A stretch of 38,976 nucleotides of DNA from Bacteroidales bacterium. Lineage in GTDB: Bacteria > Bacteroidota > Bacteroidia > Bacteroidales > P3. This document shows positions 25,006-32,005 of the stretch, one piece after another. A program made the translations under genes and the position numbers. The stretch lies in contig JAKSMS010000017.1 of NCBI GenBank assembly GCA_024400415.1, positions 1-38,976 on the forward strand, in the 5' to 3' direction. Below the pieces are notes generated by a model, which saw only the letters and a program-made list of their open reading frames with translations, was not told the DNA's origin and did no database searches. Numbering within the stretch: position 1 is the first letter of the stretch; each line of letters starts with the position of its first letter.

Positions 25006-25107
25006 ATCGGTATAGGGTATTGTTCTACTATGGTTTCTGATCATTCCTCTTGCACAACTATAGCAATCATGCAATTACGCATGTGCCGTCATTGTCTAAG
25101 GAGAAAG

Positions 25108-25139
25108 CAAAAATACGAAAAAAACTCGAAACTGCCAAA
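25108..25139 (-). promoter_or_regulatory. promoter of the CoA-transferase gene
   Basis: Minus-strand TTTG (25139-25136), 20-base spacer, TATTTTTG (25115-25108). It supports the start at 25005, which leaves a leader of about 95 bases. Confidence 0.65.
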
Positions 25140-25152
25140 TATCGTATCGCTG

Positions 25153-25728
25153 CTACGACAGATTATGCAACATGGCATAGACTGCCAAACCCGCCACCGA
25201 CTTGATGCCCGTCTTCCTCGTGATATTCTTTCGGTGCGAGTTCACCGTGTGTATCGAGATGCAAAGCCGGTCGGCTATCTCCTTGCTGCTCAAGCCCTGA
25301 GCTATCAGTGTCAGCACATCCATCTCCCTAGCGCTGAGTTCATAATTCTCTAGCGGTTCAGCTGCCGTTGCGTCGCCTATCAATCCGTGCAGCAACGCTG
25401 CCGCCTTGTTGCGCGGCATCCTGATGTCCACCACTCCCCCATAGGCCTGCAGTTCCTCGGCGGGCACGTATTCGTACACCAACGCCGCTATAGGCATCTG
25501 CGGACGCATTGACTGCAACTCGGCGACCATCTCAGCCGCCTGAGGTCCCAACAGCGTAGGATTCACCAGCAGTATATCGGGGGCCACCTGAGGAAGCCTG
25601 TCGCGAAGCATGGCCGCGCTGCTCATGGGTGCCAGGATGTTGAACCCCTCCCCTTCCAGGATGGCTTTCAAGCCCTCCACGATGATCTCCGATGACTCCA
25701 CTATCTGAAGCGATATCAGCCTGCTCAT
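25153..25728 (-). CDS. LuxR-type regulator with degenerate (pseudo-)receiver domain
   Basis: A 191-residue regulator. Residues ~130-191 are a LuxR-type helix-turn-helix (LSAREMDVLTLIAQGLSSKEIADRL...HTVNSHRKNITRK). Residues 1-120 have the layout of a response-regulator receiver, but the phospho-acceptor position is Asn56 (PDILLVNPTLL where PD---D is expected), only one acidic residue (E11) is found at the end of strand 1, and the conserved Lys of strand 5 is not evident. Ordinary phosphorylation is therefore unlikely. The gene overlaps the stop of the hemerythrin gene by four bases (ATGA), implying translational coupling and a stoichiometric partnership. It is the last gene of a yeiH-hemerythrin-luxR operon. 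Confidence 0.88.
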   Translation of the reverse strand: MSRLISLQIVESSEIIVEGLKAILEGEGFNILAPMSSAAMLRDRLPQVAPDILLVNPTLLGPQAAEMVAELQSMRPQMPIAALVYEYVPAEELQAYGGVVDIRMPRNKAAALLHGLIGDATAAEPLENYELSAREMDVLTLIAQGLSSKEIADRLCISIHTVNSHRKNITRKTGIKSVAGLAVYAMLHNLS

Positions 25729-26411
25729 GAATTCCTCCCTTCCAGCCAGTGGATGTAGGGCATAACGATCTTCTCCTCTATCAGGTAGTGCTTTTGGAAG
25801 TCTGACGAGAGCTGCAGGATGTCAAACACCACATCTATGCTCTCTTCCGGCATGAGGTTGCCCGGCAGGTATTTGTACACGATCTGCGTCAAGTCTCCTA
25901 GCGTCTCTTCAATACCCTCGTGCTTATCGTTGAGGTGCAGCAGATTCTCGCGTCGGCGGCTGCCAGCGCGAAGTTCCTCCAAGTAGGGAAACACCACCGA
26001 CTCCTCGTAGACGAAATGCTCCTTCAGTTCTGACTGATAGTCGGCATAAAACTTATAGAGTATAGCCCCGTAGCGTTCCTCCATTTGGTCGGCAATACGC
26101 TTCAGGTGGTCGCCAATGTGAGGTATCTTTTCCAGATAATAGGTGTGCGAAGCCTTCAGGAATGCCACCAGGCCCGCTAGTCGAGCCGATGCTATTTCGT
26201 CTATCGTAGGCAGATAGTCGTCGTAGGTGCAAACGTTGCACACTAGAAGAAACAGTTCTGTGGAGATTCCGTTCTCGCTGCATACCTCATCCACCCGCTT
26301 ATCTTTAAACCCCAGCGGTATTCCGAAGCGAGGCATGAAAAGAATCAAGTTGTGATTCTGGGCTATGAGGTCGGCCATTTTCTGCCGGCCATGGAATAGT
26401 TTAGACTTCAT
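25725..26411 (-). CDS. hemerythrin-domain protein (ScdA/YtfE-like), predicted diiron sensor or repair protein
   Basis: The ATG at 26411 (MKSKLFHGRQKMADL) is chosen over 26426; 228 residues. Residues ~10-75 resemble the N-terminal domain of ScdA/YtfE-type proteins (DLIAQNHNLILFMPRFGIPLGF...CSENGISTELFLLVCN). A hemerythrin four-helix bundle follows with the expected ligands: H89, H132-x3-E136 (EHFVYEESVVFPYLEEL), H164 and H208-x3-E212 (KHYLIEEKIVMPYI). This is the pattern of a non-heme diiron site. Known relatives respond to nitric oxide, oxygen or damaged iron-sulfur clusters. Position between yeiH (22-base gap) and the coupled LuxR gene suggests it supplies the signal to that regulator; this is inference. 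Confidence 0.88.
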   Translation of the reverse strand: MKSKLFHGRQKMADLIAQNHNLILFMPRFGIPLGFKDKRVDEVCSENGISTELFLLVCNVCTYDDYLPTIDEIASARLAGLVAFLKASHTYYLEKIPHIGDHLKRIADQMEERYGAILYKFYADYQSELKEHFVYEESVVFPYLEELRAGSRRRENLLHLNDKHEGIEETLGDLTQIVYKYLPGNLMPEESIDVVFDILQLSSDFQKHYLIEEKIVMPYIHWLEGRNS

Positions 26412-26432
26412 AGAGATATATAACAATACAAA

Positions 26433-27404
26433 TTACACAAACAATACATAACATAACGTTGCCACAGAGATCACCACCCAAAGGGTCACGCCGAAGAGCA
26501 GCGTCTTCAGTCCTACGCTCATGATCACCTTCATCGATAGTCCTGCGCCTATGAAGAACATCACTAGCGTAAGCACCTTTCTAGCAACAGTATATACCAC
26601 GCTGCTAATTGCCATAGTCGTCTCGCAGCGTCCCATCACATAAGTATTCAGCAGAATAGCAGCAATAAACATAAAGATAAACCAAGGCACAGTCACCTTC
26701 TTGTCTTTGCTCTTAAACAAGGGTATGGTCACCAGCGCCAGCGGGATGATCCATAACGCACGCGTAAGCTTGATCGTGGTGGCCACGTTGCAGGCCTCCT
26801 CGCTGAAGGCAGCGCCAGCGCCCACAACAGAACTCGTGTCGTGGATGGCTATAGCAGCCCAAGTGCCAAATTGATGGTCGTTCAGCCCTAAGAAATGGCC
26901 AATAGGCGGAAATATGAACAGCGCAATAGCATTCAGGATAAACACTGTGCCCAATGCAACCGACATCTGGTCTTCGCGAGCCTTCACAATAGGGCCGACA
27001 GCGGCAATAGCGCTGCCGCCGCAGATAGCAGTTCCTGAGGATATTAGGTATCCAGTATTCTTATCCAACTTGAAGCATTTCCAGGCTAGCAGGCATCCTA
27101 TCAGCATCGTGCCCACAACCGACACTATCGTAAATGCCATGCCCTCCTTGCCCGAAGCAAGCGCAGCATCCACATTCATGCCAAAACCCAGACCCACCAC
27201 AGAGGCCTGAAGCAGGTACTTCGACATCTTTTTGTTGAATTTGGGGTATGCTTCGCCAAAAACCAGCGCAAACACAAGTCCCACAAAAAGCACCACAGGA
27301 GGAGTTATCCAGTTGCAGAACGAATCAGCGAACACACTCGCAGCCAGCATGGCAGCAAGCAATGCCACCACAGCCACATACACGGGTTTCGAATACTTCT
27401 TCAT
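26433..27404 (-). CDS. YeiH family putative sulfate/anion exporter
   Basis: A 323-residue polytopic membrane protein (about ten hydrophobic segments) from the ATG at 27404 (MKKYSKPVYVAVVALLAAM). Family features: PPVVLFVGLVFALVFG, SVVGLGFGMNVDAAL, SSGTAICGGSAIAAVGPIVKA, AIHDTSSVVGAGAAFSEEACNVATTIKLTRALWIIPLAL, and a C-terminal IGAGLSMKVIMSVG. These match the YeiH/YadS-type 'putative sulfate exporter' group. The transported compound in this organism is unknown; sulfite, sulfate or related anions are the usual suggestions. It is the promoter-proximal gene of the operon with the hemerythrin protein and LuxR regulator. Confidence 0.9.
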   Translation of the reverse strand: MKKYSKPVYVAVVALLAAMLAASVFADSFCNWITPPVVLFVGLVFALVFGEAYPKFNKKMSKYLLQASVVGLGFGMNVDAALASGKEGMAFTIVSVVGTMLIGCLLAWKCFKLDKNTGYLISSGTAICGGSAIAAVGPIVKAREDQMSVALGTVFILNAIALFIFPPIGHFLGLNDHQFGTWAAIAIHDTSSVVGAGAAFSEEACNVATTIKLTRALWIIPLALVTIPLFKSKDKKVTVPWFIFMFIAAILLNTYVMGRCETTMAISSVVYTVARKVLTLVMFFIGAGLSMKVIMSVGLKTLLFGVTLWVVISVATLCYVLFV

Positions 27405-27437
27405 ATCACAAAAATGTATAGTCAAATATGAGTTAAA

Positions 27438-27453
27438 TGTTAAAAATTTAACA
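27438..27453 (-). promoter_or_regulatory. candidate operator in the yeiH leader
   Basis: TGTTAAA-AA-TTTAACA is a 7+7 inverted repeat lying just downstream of the predicted transcription start (about 27459), a usual place for a repressor site. It may be the target of the operon's own LuxR-type regulator; this is inference. AT-richness makes chance occurrence possible. Confidence 0.4.
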
Positions 27454-27465
27454 CTTTTTCATCTG

Positions 27466-27497
27466 CAAAAGTACACAAAAAAAGTAACACTGCCAAA
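27466..27497 (-). promoter_or_regulatory. promoter of the yeiH-hemerythrin-luxR operon
   Basis: Minus-strand TTTG (27497-27494), 20-base spacer, TACTTTTG (27473-27466), 62 bases before the yeiH ATG at 27404. Confidence 0.7.
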
Positions 27498-27570
27498 TAA
27501 AATACACAATTTTTTGCCTCAACTGCACGTTATCAAAACAACAAATCTGCTTATTATACATTCTATATAT

Positions 27571-28110
27571 ATGAAACTACACTTCACATCCGACCGCAGC
27601 AGCCTTACCGAAGGAGAGATCATCGAACTGTCATGGTCAGTACCCAACTGCGACTCGCTGACTCTCACCCTCGACAACGGATTCAAGTCACAAGTACTCC
27701 CCCTCACCGACTACTCGGGCAGCAAAAAGTTCCGACTCCATCGTAGCCAAGGACTCACCAAGATAACCCTTAGCGCCACATCCGCCGGCAAAACCGCCAC
27801 AAAGACCCTCAAGATACGCGTCAAGAAAATGAAGGTCACCCCCTCCGAGACCATCTATCAGGAGCGTCCACATCGCAACCCATTCCGCCGCCAGCGAAGC
27901 CACAACACCAAGGCCGGACAATGGGCCGACAACCAGAAAAACCGGTTCAGCTACCTTTGGTCGCTTCTCACACCACAAAAAAAGATGGCCTATACACTTC
28001 TCCTCATCATGACCCTCGGACTCCTGCTTTCCCTCATTTCGCCACGACTCACATTCCTCACCAATACCGCCATCCTCGCATATCTGGCCTATATTCTGAT
28101 AAAAAGATAA
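27571..28110 (+). CDS. conserved hypothetical: Ig-like domain plus two membrane helices
   Basis: The ATG at 27571 gives 179 residues; the open frame extends further upstream but that part lies over the yeiH promoter and reads as non-protein. Residues 1-85 look like an Ig/CARDB-type beta sandwich (LTEGEIIELSWSVPNCDSLTLTLDNGF, GSKKFRLHRSQGLTKITLSAT, KTLKIRVKK). A basic linker follows (~86-138, rich in Arg/His/Lys), then two hydrophobic helices at ~139-156 and ~161-177. No signal peptide precedes the sandwich, so the topology is likely N-terminus in the cytoplasm. I recall similar proteins in other Bacteroidales without known function. It is divergent from yeiH; no consensus promoter was found. 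Confidence 0.7.
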   Translation: MKLHFTSDRSSLTEGEIIELSWSVPNCDSLTLTLDNGFKSQVLPLTDYSGSKKFRLHRSQGLTKITLSATSAGKTATKTLKIRVKKMKVTPSETIYQERPHRNPFRRQRSHNTKAGQWADNQKNRFSYLWSLLTPQKKMAYTLLLIMTLGLLLSLISPRLTFLTNTAILAYLAYILIKR

Positions 28111-28173
28111 TATCGGAATTGATTGTAAAACGGATAGTTCTTGATAAGAAAACAAAAAAAATTACGTTTTTGC

Positions 28174-28204
28174 TTTGATATATTGAGAAAAATTCGTAAT
28201 TTTG
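28174..28204 (+). promoter_or_regulatory. promoter of the TetR-family gene
   Basis: TTTG at 28174-28177, 19-base spacer, TAATTTTG at 28197-28204. Transcription would begin near 28211, so the ATG at 28249 is the start and an earlier in-frame ATG at 28141 is excluded. Confidence 0.8.
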
Positions 28205-28248
28205 CAAAATCATTTCGCAGTAATCAACACATAAAACATACTAAAATT

Positions 28249-28830
28249 ATGCCAAGAACAGCAATATACACAAGAACTCAAATCACCAAAAAGACGCTCC
28301 ACCTCATTAAAGAGCGCGGTCCAGCAGCATTCACCGCTCGCGACGTAGGCGCAGCGCTGGGCACCTCCTCACGTCCCATCTTCACCGCTTTCGAGAATAT
28401 GGAAGACCTCCGCAACGAGGTGGCTCGCATGGGCATGAAGATCTACAACAACTTCATGAAGACCGACTCCGACAAGCCACTCACCTACACCGAATATTCC
28501 CTAAGGCTGATCCGCTTCTTCCAGAAAGAGCCTAACTTCGCCACCTTCGCGCTCGAGAATGTCGGCAACCAGGTGCCAACCCTCATCGACCCAATCAGCG
28601 AAGAAGTCATTGCCCGCCTGAAGAAAGTATGCGGCCTCAGCGACGAGCAGTTCTCGATCCTCTTCAAGCACACCTGGTCTATGGTTCTCGGCATTGCAGC
28701 GCAATGCTCCATTGCCAAGGTTGAGTATTCCGACGACGAAATCCGCGAAATGTTCAAGCGCCAGTTCCTCGGTATCCTCCACACCTTCAACCACCCAGAC
28801 CCCGACTCAGTAATCGCACAGGTGATTTAA
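28249..28830 (+). CDS. TetR/AcrR family transcriptional regulator
   Basis: From the ATG at 28249, 193 residues. The N-terminal helix-turn-helix is clear at ~8-50: TRTQITKKTLHLIKERGPAAFTARDVGAALGTSSRPIFTAFENMEDL, with the TetR 'recognise-then-F' pattern slightly modified (SSRPIFTAF where S-x-x-x-Y-x-H/Y-F is usual). The C-terminal ligand/dimer part (~60-190) is helical and includes EPNFATFALE and HTWSMVLGIAAQCS, the latter typical of TetR dimerisation helices. The effector and targets cannot be predicted; the nearest candidates are its own promoter and the Ig-like protein gene upstream. It ends at a terminator shared with lepB. Confidence 0.85.
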   Translation: MPRTAIYTRTQITKKTLHLIKERGPAAFTARDVGAALGTSSRPIFTAFENMEDLRNEVARMGMKIYNNFMKTDSDKPLTYTEYSLRLIRFFQKEPNFATFALENVGNQVPTLIDPISEEVIARLKKVCGLSDEQFSILFKHTWSMVLGIAAQCSIAKVEYSDDEIREMFKRQFLGILHTFNHPDPDSVIAQVI

Positions 28831-28856
28831 TTCATCAGCACATATTGCTCTCAGAA

Positions 28857-28888
28857 CATAAAAGCGCCACCACAAGTGACGCTTTTTT
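28857..28888. terminator. bidirectional terminator between TetR gene and lepB
   Basis: AAAAGCG-c-CAC / GTG-a-CGCTTTT with a CACAA loop, flanked by A and T runs on both sides, between convergent genes. Confidence 0.8.
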
Positions 28889-28975
28889 TATTGACTTCCA
28901 TAGGAGAAACAATAATGTATGTTTGAAAATAGCAAAAGTTGGATAGAATGAAACTGCTAGTAAAAACGTTTGTAA

Positions 28976-30568
28976 TTAGTTGAGGGAGCTGGCCTTTTTG
29001 AAACATCTGTTCCAACGAATATGGCCGGAGTCTGGATCTTTGGAGAATACTACGCGGCTGGCTTTGCCTACGATATGGTCTTCTGGGACAAATCCCCAAT
29101 AGCGGCTGTCGGCGCTGTTGTGACGGTTGTCGCCCATCATCCAATAATAATCCATCTTGGGGGTATAGGAGTGGGTTTCTTTGCCATTGATGTAGATTCG
29201 ACCATCTTTCACTTCGAGACTGTTGCCTTCATAGTCTACTATCATGCGCCTATAGAGAGGCAGATTCTCGAGGGTTAGTTCGAAGCCTTGGCCTTTGGCA
29301 GGGATGAAGATGGGTCCATAGTTGTCTACCGTCCAAGCCGAATAAGCGTCGCTGTGAGGATAGAGCACAAGGGTGTCGGTTACCAGTTCGAAGCCACCTT
29401 GAACGAAGTGGATATTCACGTCAGGATAATTGGAGGCCAGTGAGTCTACCATCGGGTTGGCTTTCAGAACAGACATCCTATCGGAAGTAAGGTACACGAC
29501 GGCTTTATAGTTTTGATGTTCTATATCTTGCTCTATGGTGCTGAGGCTATATCCCATGTCTTCTTGACTCATACCTAACGTCTCAAAGATGCTCTGAGGA
29601 TTGCTGCCTGGCTTGAACCACACCTGATAGGAGAGCTGGAGGTTTTGAGGATTCTCGATTTGCTTGCCGTTGATAAAGACGGAACTATTCTTGATTTGGA
29701 GTATCTCTCCCGGCATACCGATGCAGCGCTTGATAAAGTTCTCCTTCTTGGCCACTGGGCGCACTACTACTTTGCCAAACTCCTCAGGGTGTGACATTAT
29801 ATAGTCGCGGCCATACATGCGCACCAACTGGTGGTAGCTGACGTTGCTCTGGTATTGCGGCGCGGTGCATACGGTATCGCCTTCGGGATAGTTGAACACT
29901 ACAGCATCAAATCGTTCTACTTGTCCGCAGCCAAGATAGCGATGGTATGGCAGTCGGATCCAGTCAAGGTAGGATTCGGTCTGGCCTCCGCTAAGGGGCA
30001 TCACATTGTGGACTAACGGAAAACTGAGTGGAACCATTGAGGCTCGAGGACCGTAGGCCATCTTGCTGACCATCAAGTAGTCGCCAGTAAGGAGCGACTT
30101 TTCCATGGAGCTGGATGGTATATTGTAGAACTCTACGATATTGCCGCGTATGATGACGGCGGCCACGAGGGCGAATACGATAGCGTCGAGCCAATCGCGC
30201 ACCTGACCAATCTTATGCTCTGGAAGATCATTAGGATGGGTATAGTTCAACTTCTTACTGAATCCAATGCAAGGAAGATATATCCATGGGAAGATGACGG
30301 CGAAGGTCTGCTCTACAAAACCGTAGCGGCGATAGCACTTGCAGGTCTCAACCACCAGCAGCAGAAAGGTGAACACGTTGACGGCAGGTATAAGGAAATA
30401 GATGTACCATTTCCAATCTTTTCCGCACAACTTGATCCAAAGGATGATATTATAGATGGGAATGAGTGATTTCCAAGGGGCGATGCCTGCCTTGTTGAAT
30501 ACGAGCCACAAGCCTAAAAGAGTGCCTAAAAAATAGAAAACTAACAGAAGGTCGAACAACATTATCAA
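28976..30568 (-). CDS. lepB: signal peptidase I with N-terminal membrane domain and large insertion
   Basis: Cleaves signal peptides of exported proteins at the inner membrane. Length 530 residues, well above a typical SPase I. Residues 1-110 form several membrane helices of a domain often fused to Bacteroidetes LepB (PWKSLIPIYNIILWIKLCGKDWKWYI). The catalytic Ser is S154 in IPSSSMEKSL, and the general base Lys is K280 in NFIKRCIGMPGE. The closing box MMGDNRHNSADSRYWGFVPEDHIVGKA is near the C-terminus. Between the Lys box and the GDNR box lies about 170 residues of extra sequence (~300-475), mostly extended. All catalytic residues are present. It probably has its own transcript, since a terminator precedes it at 30634-30669. 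Confidence 0.93.
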   Translation of the reverse strand: MIMLFDLLLVFYFLGTLLGLWLVFNKAGIAPWKSLIPIYNIILWIKLCGKDWKWYIYFLIPAVNVFTFLLLVVETCKCYRRYGFVEQTFAVIFPWIYLPCIGFSKKLNYTHPNDLPEHKIGQVRDWLDAIVFALVAAVIIRGNIVEFYNIPSSSMEKSLLTGDYLMVSKMAYGPRASMVPLSFPLVHNVMPLSGGQTESYLDWIRLPYHRYLGCGQVERFDAVVFNYPEGDTVCTAPQYQSNVSYHQLVRMYGRDYIMSHPEEFGKVVVRPVAKKENFIKRCIGMPGEILQIKNSSVFINGKQIENPQNLQLSYQVWFKPGSNPQSIFETLGMSQEDMGYSLSTIEQDIEHQNYKAVVYLTSDRMSVLKANPMVDSLASNYPDVNIHFVQGGFELVTDTLVLYPHSDAYSAWTVDNYGPIFIPAKGQGFELTLENLPLYRRMIVDYEGNSLEVKDGRIYINGKETHSYTPKMDYYWMMGDNRHNSADSRYWGFVPEDHIVGKASRVVFSKDPDSGHIRWNRCFKKASSLN

Positions 30569-30633
30569 TAAGTATTTTATATGTTAATATTTTTTATAAC
30601 GTATGCCGTTTGAAATTATTGTAGCCATCAATA

Positions 30634-30669
30634 CAAAAAAGCGAGTTGCGATGAGGCAGCCCGCTTTTG
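30634..30669 (-). terminator. terminator of the Omp85 gene and its operon
   Basis: The minus strand reads AAAAGCGGGCTGC, loop, GCAACTCGCTTTT, pairing at 12 of 13 positions (one G-U), followed by T-residues. It sits 23 bases beyond the stop codon at 30692. Confidence 0.75.
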
Positions 30670-30691
30670 CTTCAAGTGGACAATGAGTACG

Positions 30692-32005
30692 CTAGAACAT
30701 ATAGCCCATCTTGATATAGAGATTCGACATCTTTGAATTGTCGCGCTTGTCTACTGGCGTGGCCCAGTCTACAGAGAGCACGAAGTTGTCGTTCATGGCC
30801 ACCTTGAGGCCGCAGCCAGCACCAAGATGGGGAGCATAGGCGCTCTGATCGAGATCGAAATCCTCCAAAACGGTGTTCACCTTTTCGACTACCGACATAT
30901 CGTAGGGCTGAAGCACTAAGCCGCCATCTAGGAACGGATTTAGGCCTATATAAAAATTCTCCTTGCCGATGCGGAAATGAGCCACCTGCATTCGGAGCTC
31001 GACATTGGCATAGGCGAAGCCGTTTCCCACCACGCGATTGCGTAGCACGCCGCGAAGCGTGTTGCCGCCGCCAAGGCCCTCGTACATGACACGCTGCATG
31101 TAAAGTTGGTTGACGTAGGTATTGAGGTAGAAGGGACTATTGCCGGCCAGTGTAAGCTGGGTGCCAAGACGATAGGCAAAAGTAAGTCGATTGTCGATGA
31201 TGGGCACATAGTGGCGGAAGGCGGCATTGAGCTTGAGGTTGTTGTAGTCGGCCGTGGTGCCAAGGCCTGCGTAATATGTGAGGAAGGCATCGGCATGCAT
31301 ACCTCGATGGGGATTCTGCTGGCGGTCGCGTGTGTCGAAGGTGAGTCCGCCATGGAGGTAGGGATGGGCACCTCCCTTGGCCTCGGCGGCCGACACGAGT
31401 CCTAATGCAACATACTTGTCGAAGAGCGTGATGGTATCGGGCAACGGGTCGGAAGATTCGTTGGCATAGCTGTTAAGTCGGTCGACGTCGACAGTACCGT
31501 TGTCGTAATTGAGCAGGCCAAGGCCTACGTTCCAGTAGAATGGTTTTGAAATTTCGCCCTGGAGGTCGGCGCTGAATCGGAACATGTTGCGCTTCATCTT
31601 GTAGTAGGCGCGGCTCACCTCGTCGAGATTCTCGGCAAGATAGAGGGTCTGATAGCCGTTGAAGCCGTAGAAGTCGCACATAGCGTCGGGCAGATAGGTC
31701 AGATCGACGCTAAGGCGATGATTGGGGATGAGGTACTTAGAATCGTAACTCACGCGGTAGAGGCCGTAATGCTTCGAAGTGGTGGCAGCCTCGGCATAGA
31801 ACGAATGGAGATATTCGGGATAGGTGTGGCCGTCGCCGAAATAATAGATGTTCGTCAAGAGACCGAGCTGGAGGCCTAGGTCGGCATCATAGCTAAAGCT
31901 GGGCAATACGCCAAAGGTCCATCCGGTACGAACCGAAGACTGGTCTTGGGCGCGGAGTATCATGACCGACGCCAGCATGATGATGGTGAAAACTATCTTT
32001 TTCAT
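30692..32005 (-). CDS. Omp85-family outer-membrane barrel protein without POTRA domains
   Basis: A 437-residue protein with a signal peptide (MKKIVFTIIMLASVMILRA, cleavage before QD). The whole mature part looks like a beta barrel with no room for POTRA repeats. The lid-loop signature is GGGNTLRGVLRNRVVG at ~310-325, corresponding to the (V/L)RG(F/Y) motif of BamA/TamA, and the last strand ends YIKMGYMF with the terminal Phe used for barrel insertion. Such stand-alone barrels are frequent in Bacteroidetes; their function is unknown. The start codon overlaps the stop of the transporter gene by four bases (ATGA), so the two are translationally coupled. Confidence 0.85.
   Translation of the reverse strand: MKKIVFTIIMLASVMILRAQDQSSVRTGWTFGVLPSFSYDADLGLQLGLLTNIYYFGDGHTYPEYLHSFYAEAATTSKHYGLYRVSYDSKYLIPNHRLSVDLTYLPDAMCDFYGFNGYQTLYLAENLDEVSRAYYKMKRNMFRFSADLQGEISKPFYWNVGLGLLNYDNGTVDVDRLNSYANESSDPLPDTITLFDKYVALGLVSAAEAKGGAHPYLHGGLTFDTRDRQQNPHRGMHADAFLTYYAGLGTTADYNNLKLNAAFRHYVPIIDNRLTFAYRLGTQLTLAGNSPFYLNTYVNQLYMQRVMYEGLGGGNTLRGVLRNRVVGNGFAYANVELRMQVAHFRIGKENFYIGLNPFLDGGLVLQPYDMSVVEKVNTVLEDFDLDQSAYAPHLGAGCGLKVAMNDNFVLSVDWATPVDKRDNSKMSNLYIKMGYMF

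Noticed and set aside
25006..25074. Upstream start of the CoA-transferase gene
   Set aside because: The added 23 residues have no family likeness and lie in the predicted leader.
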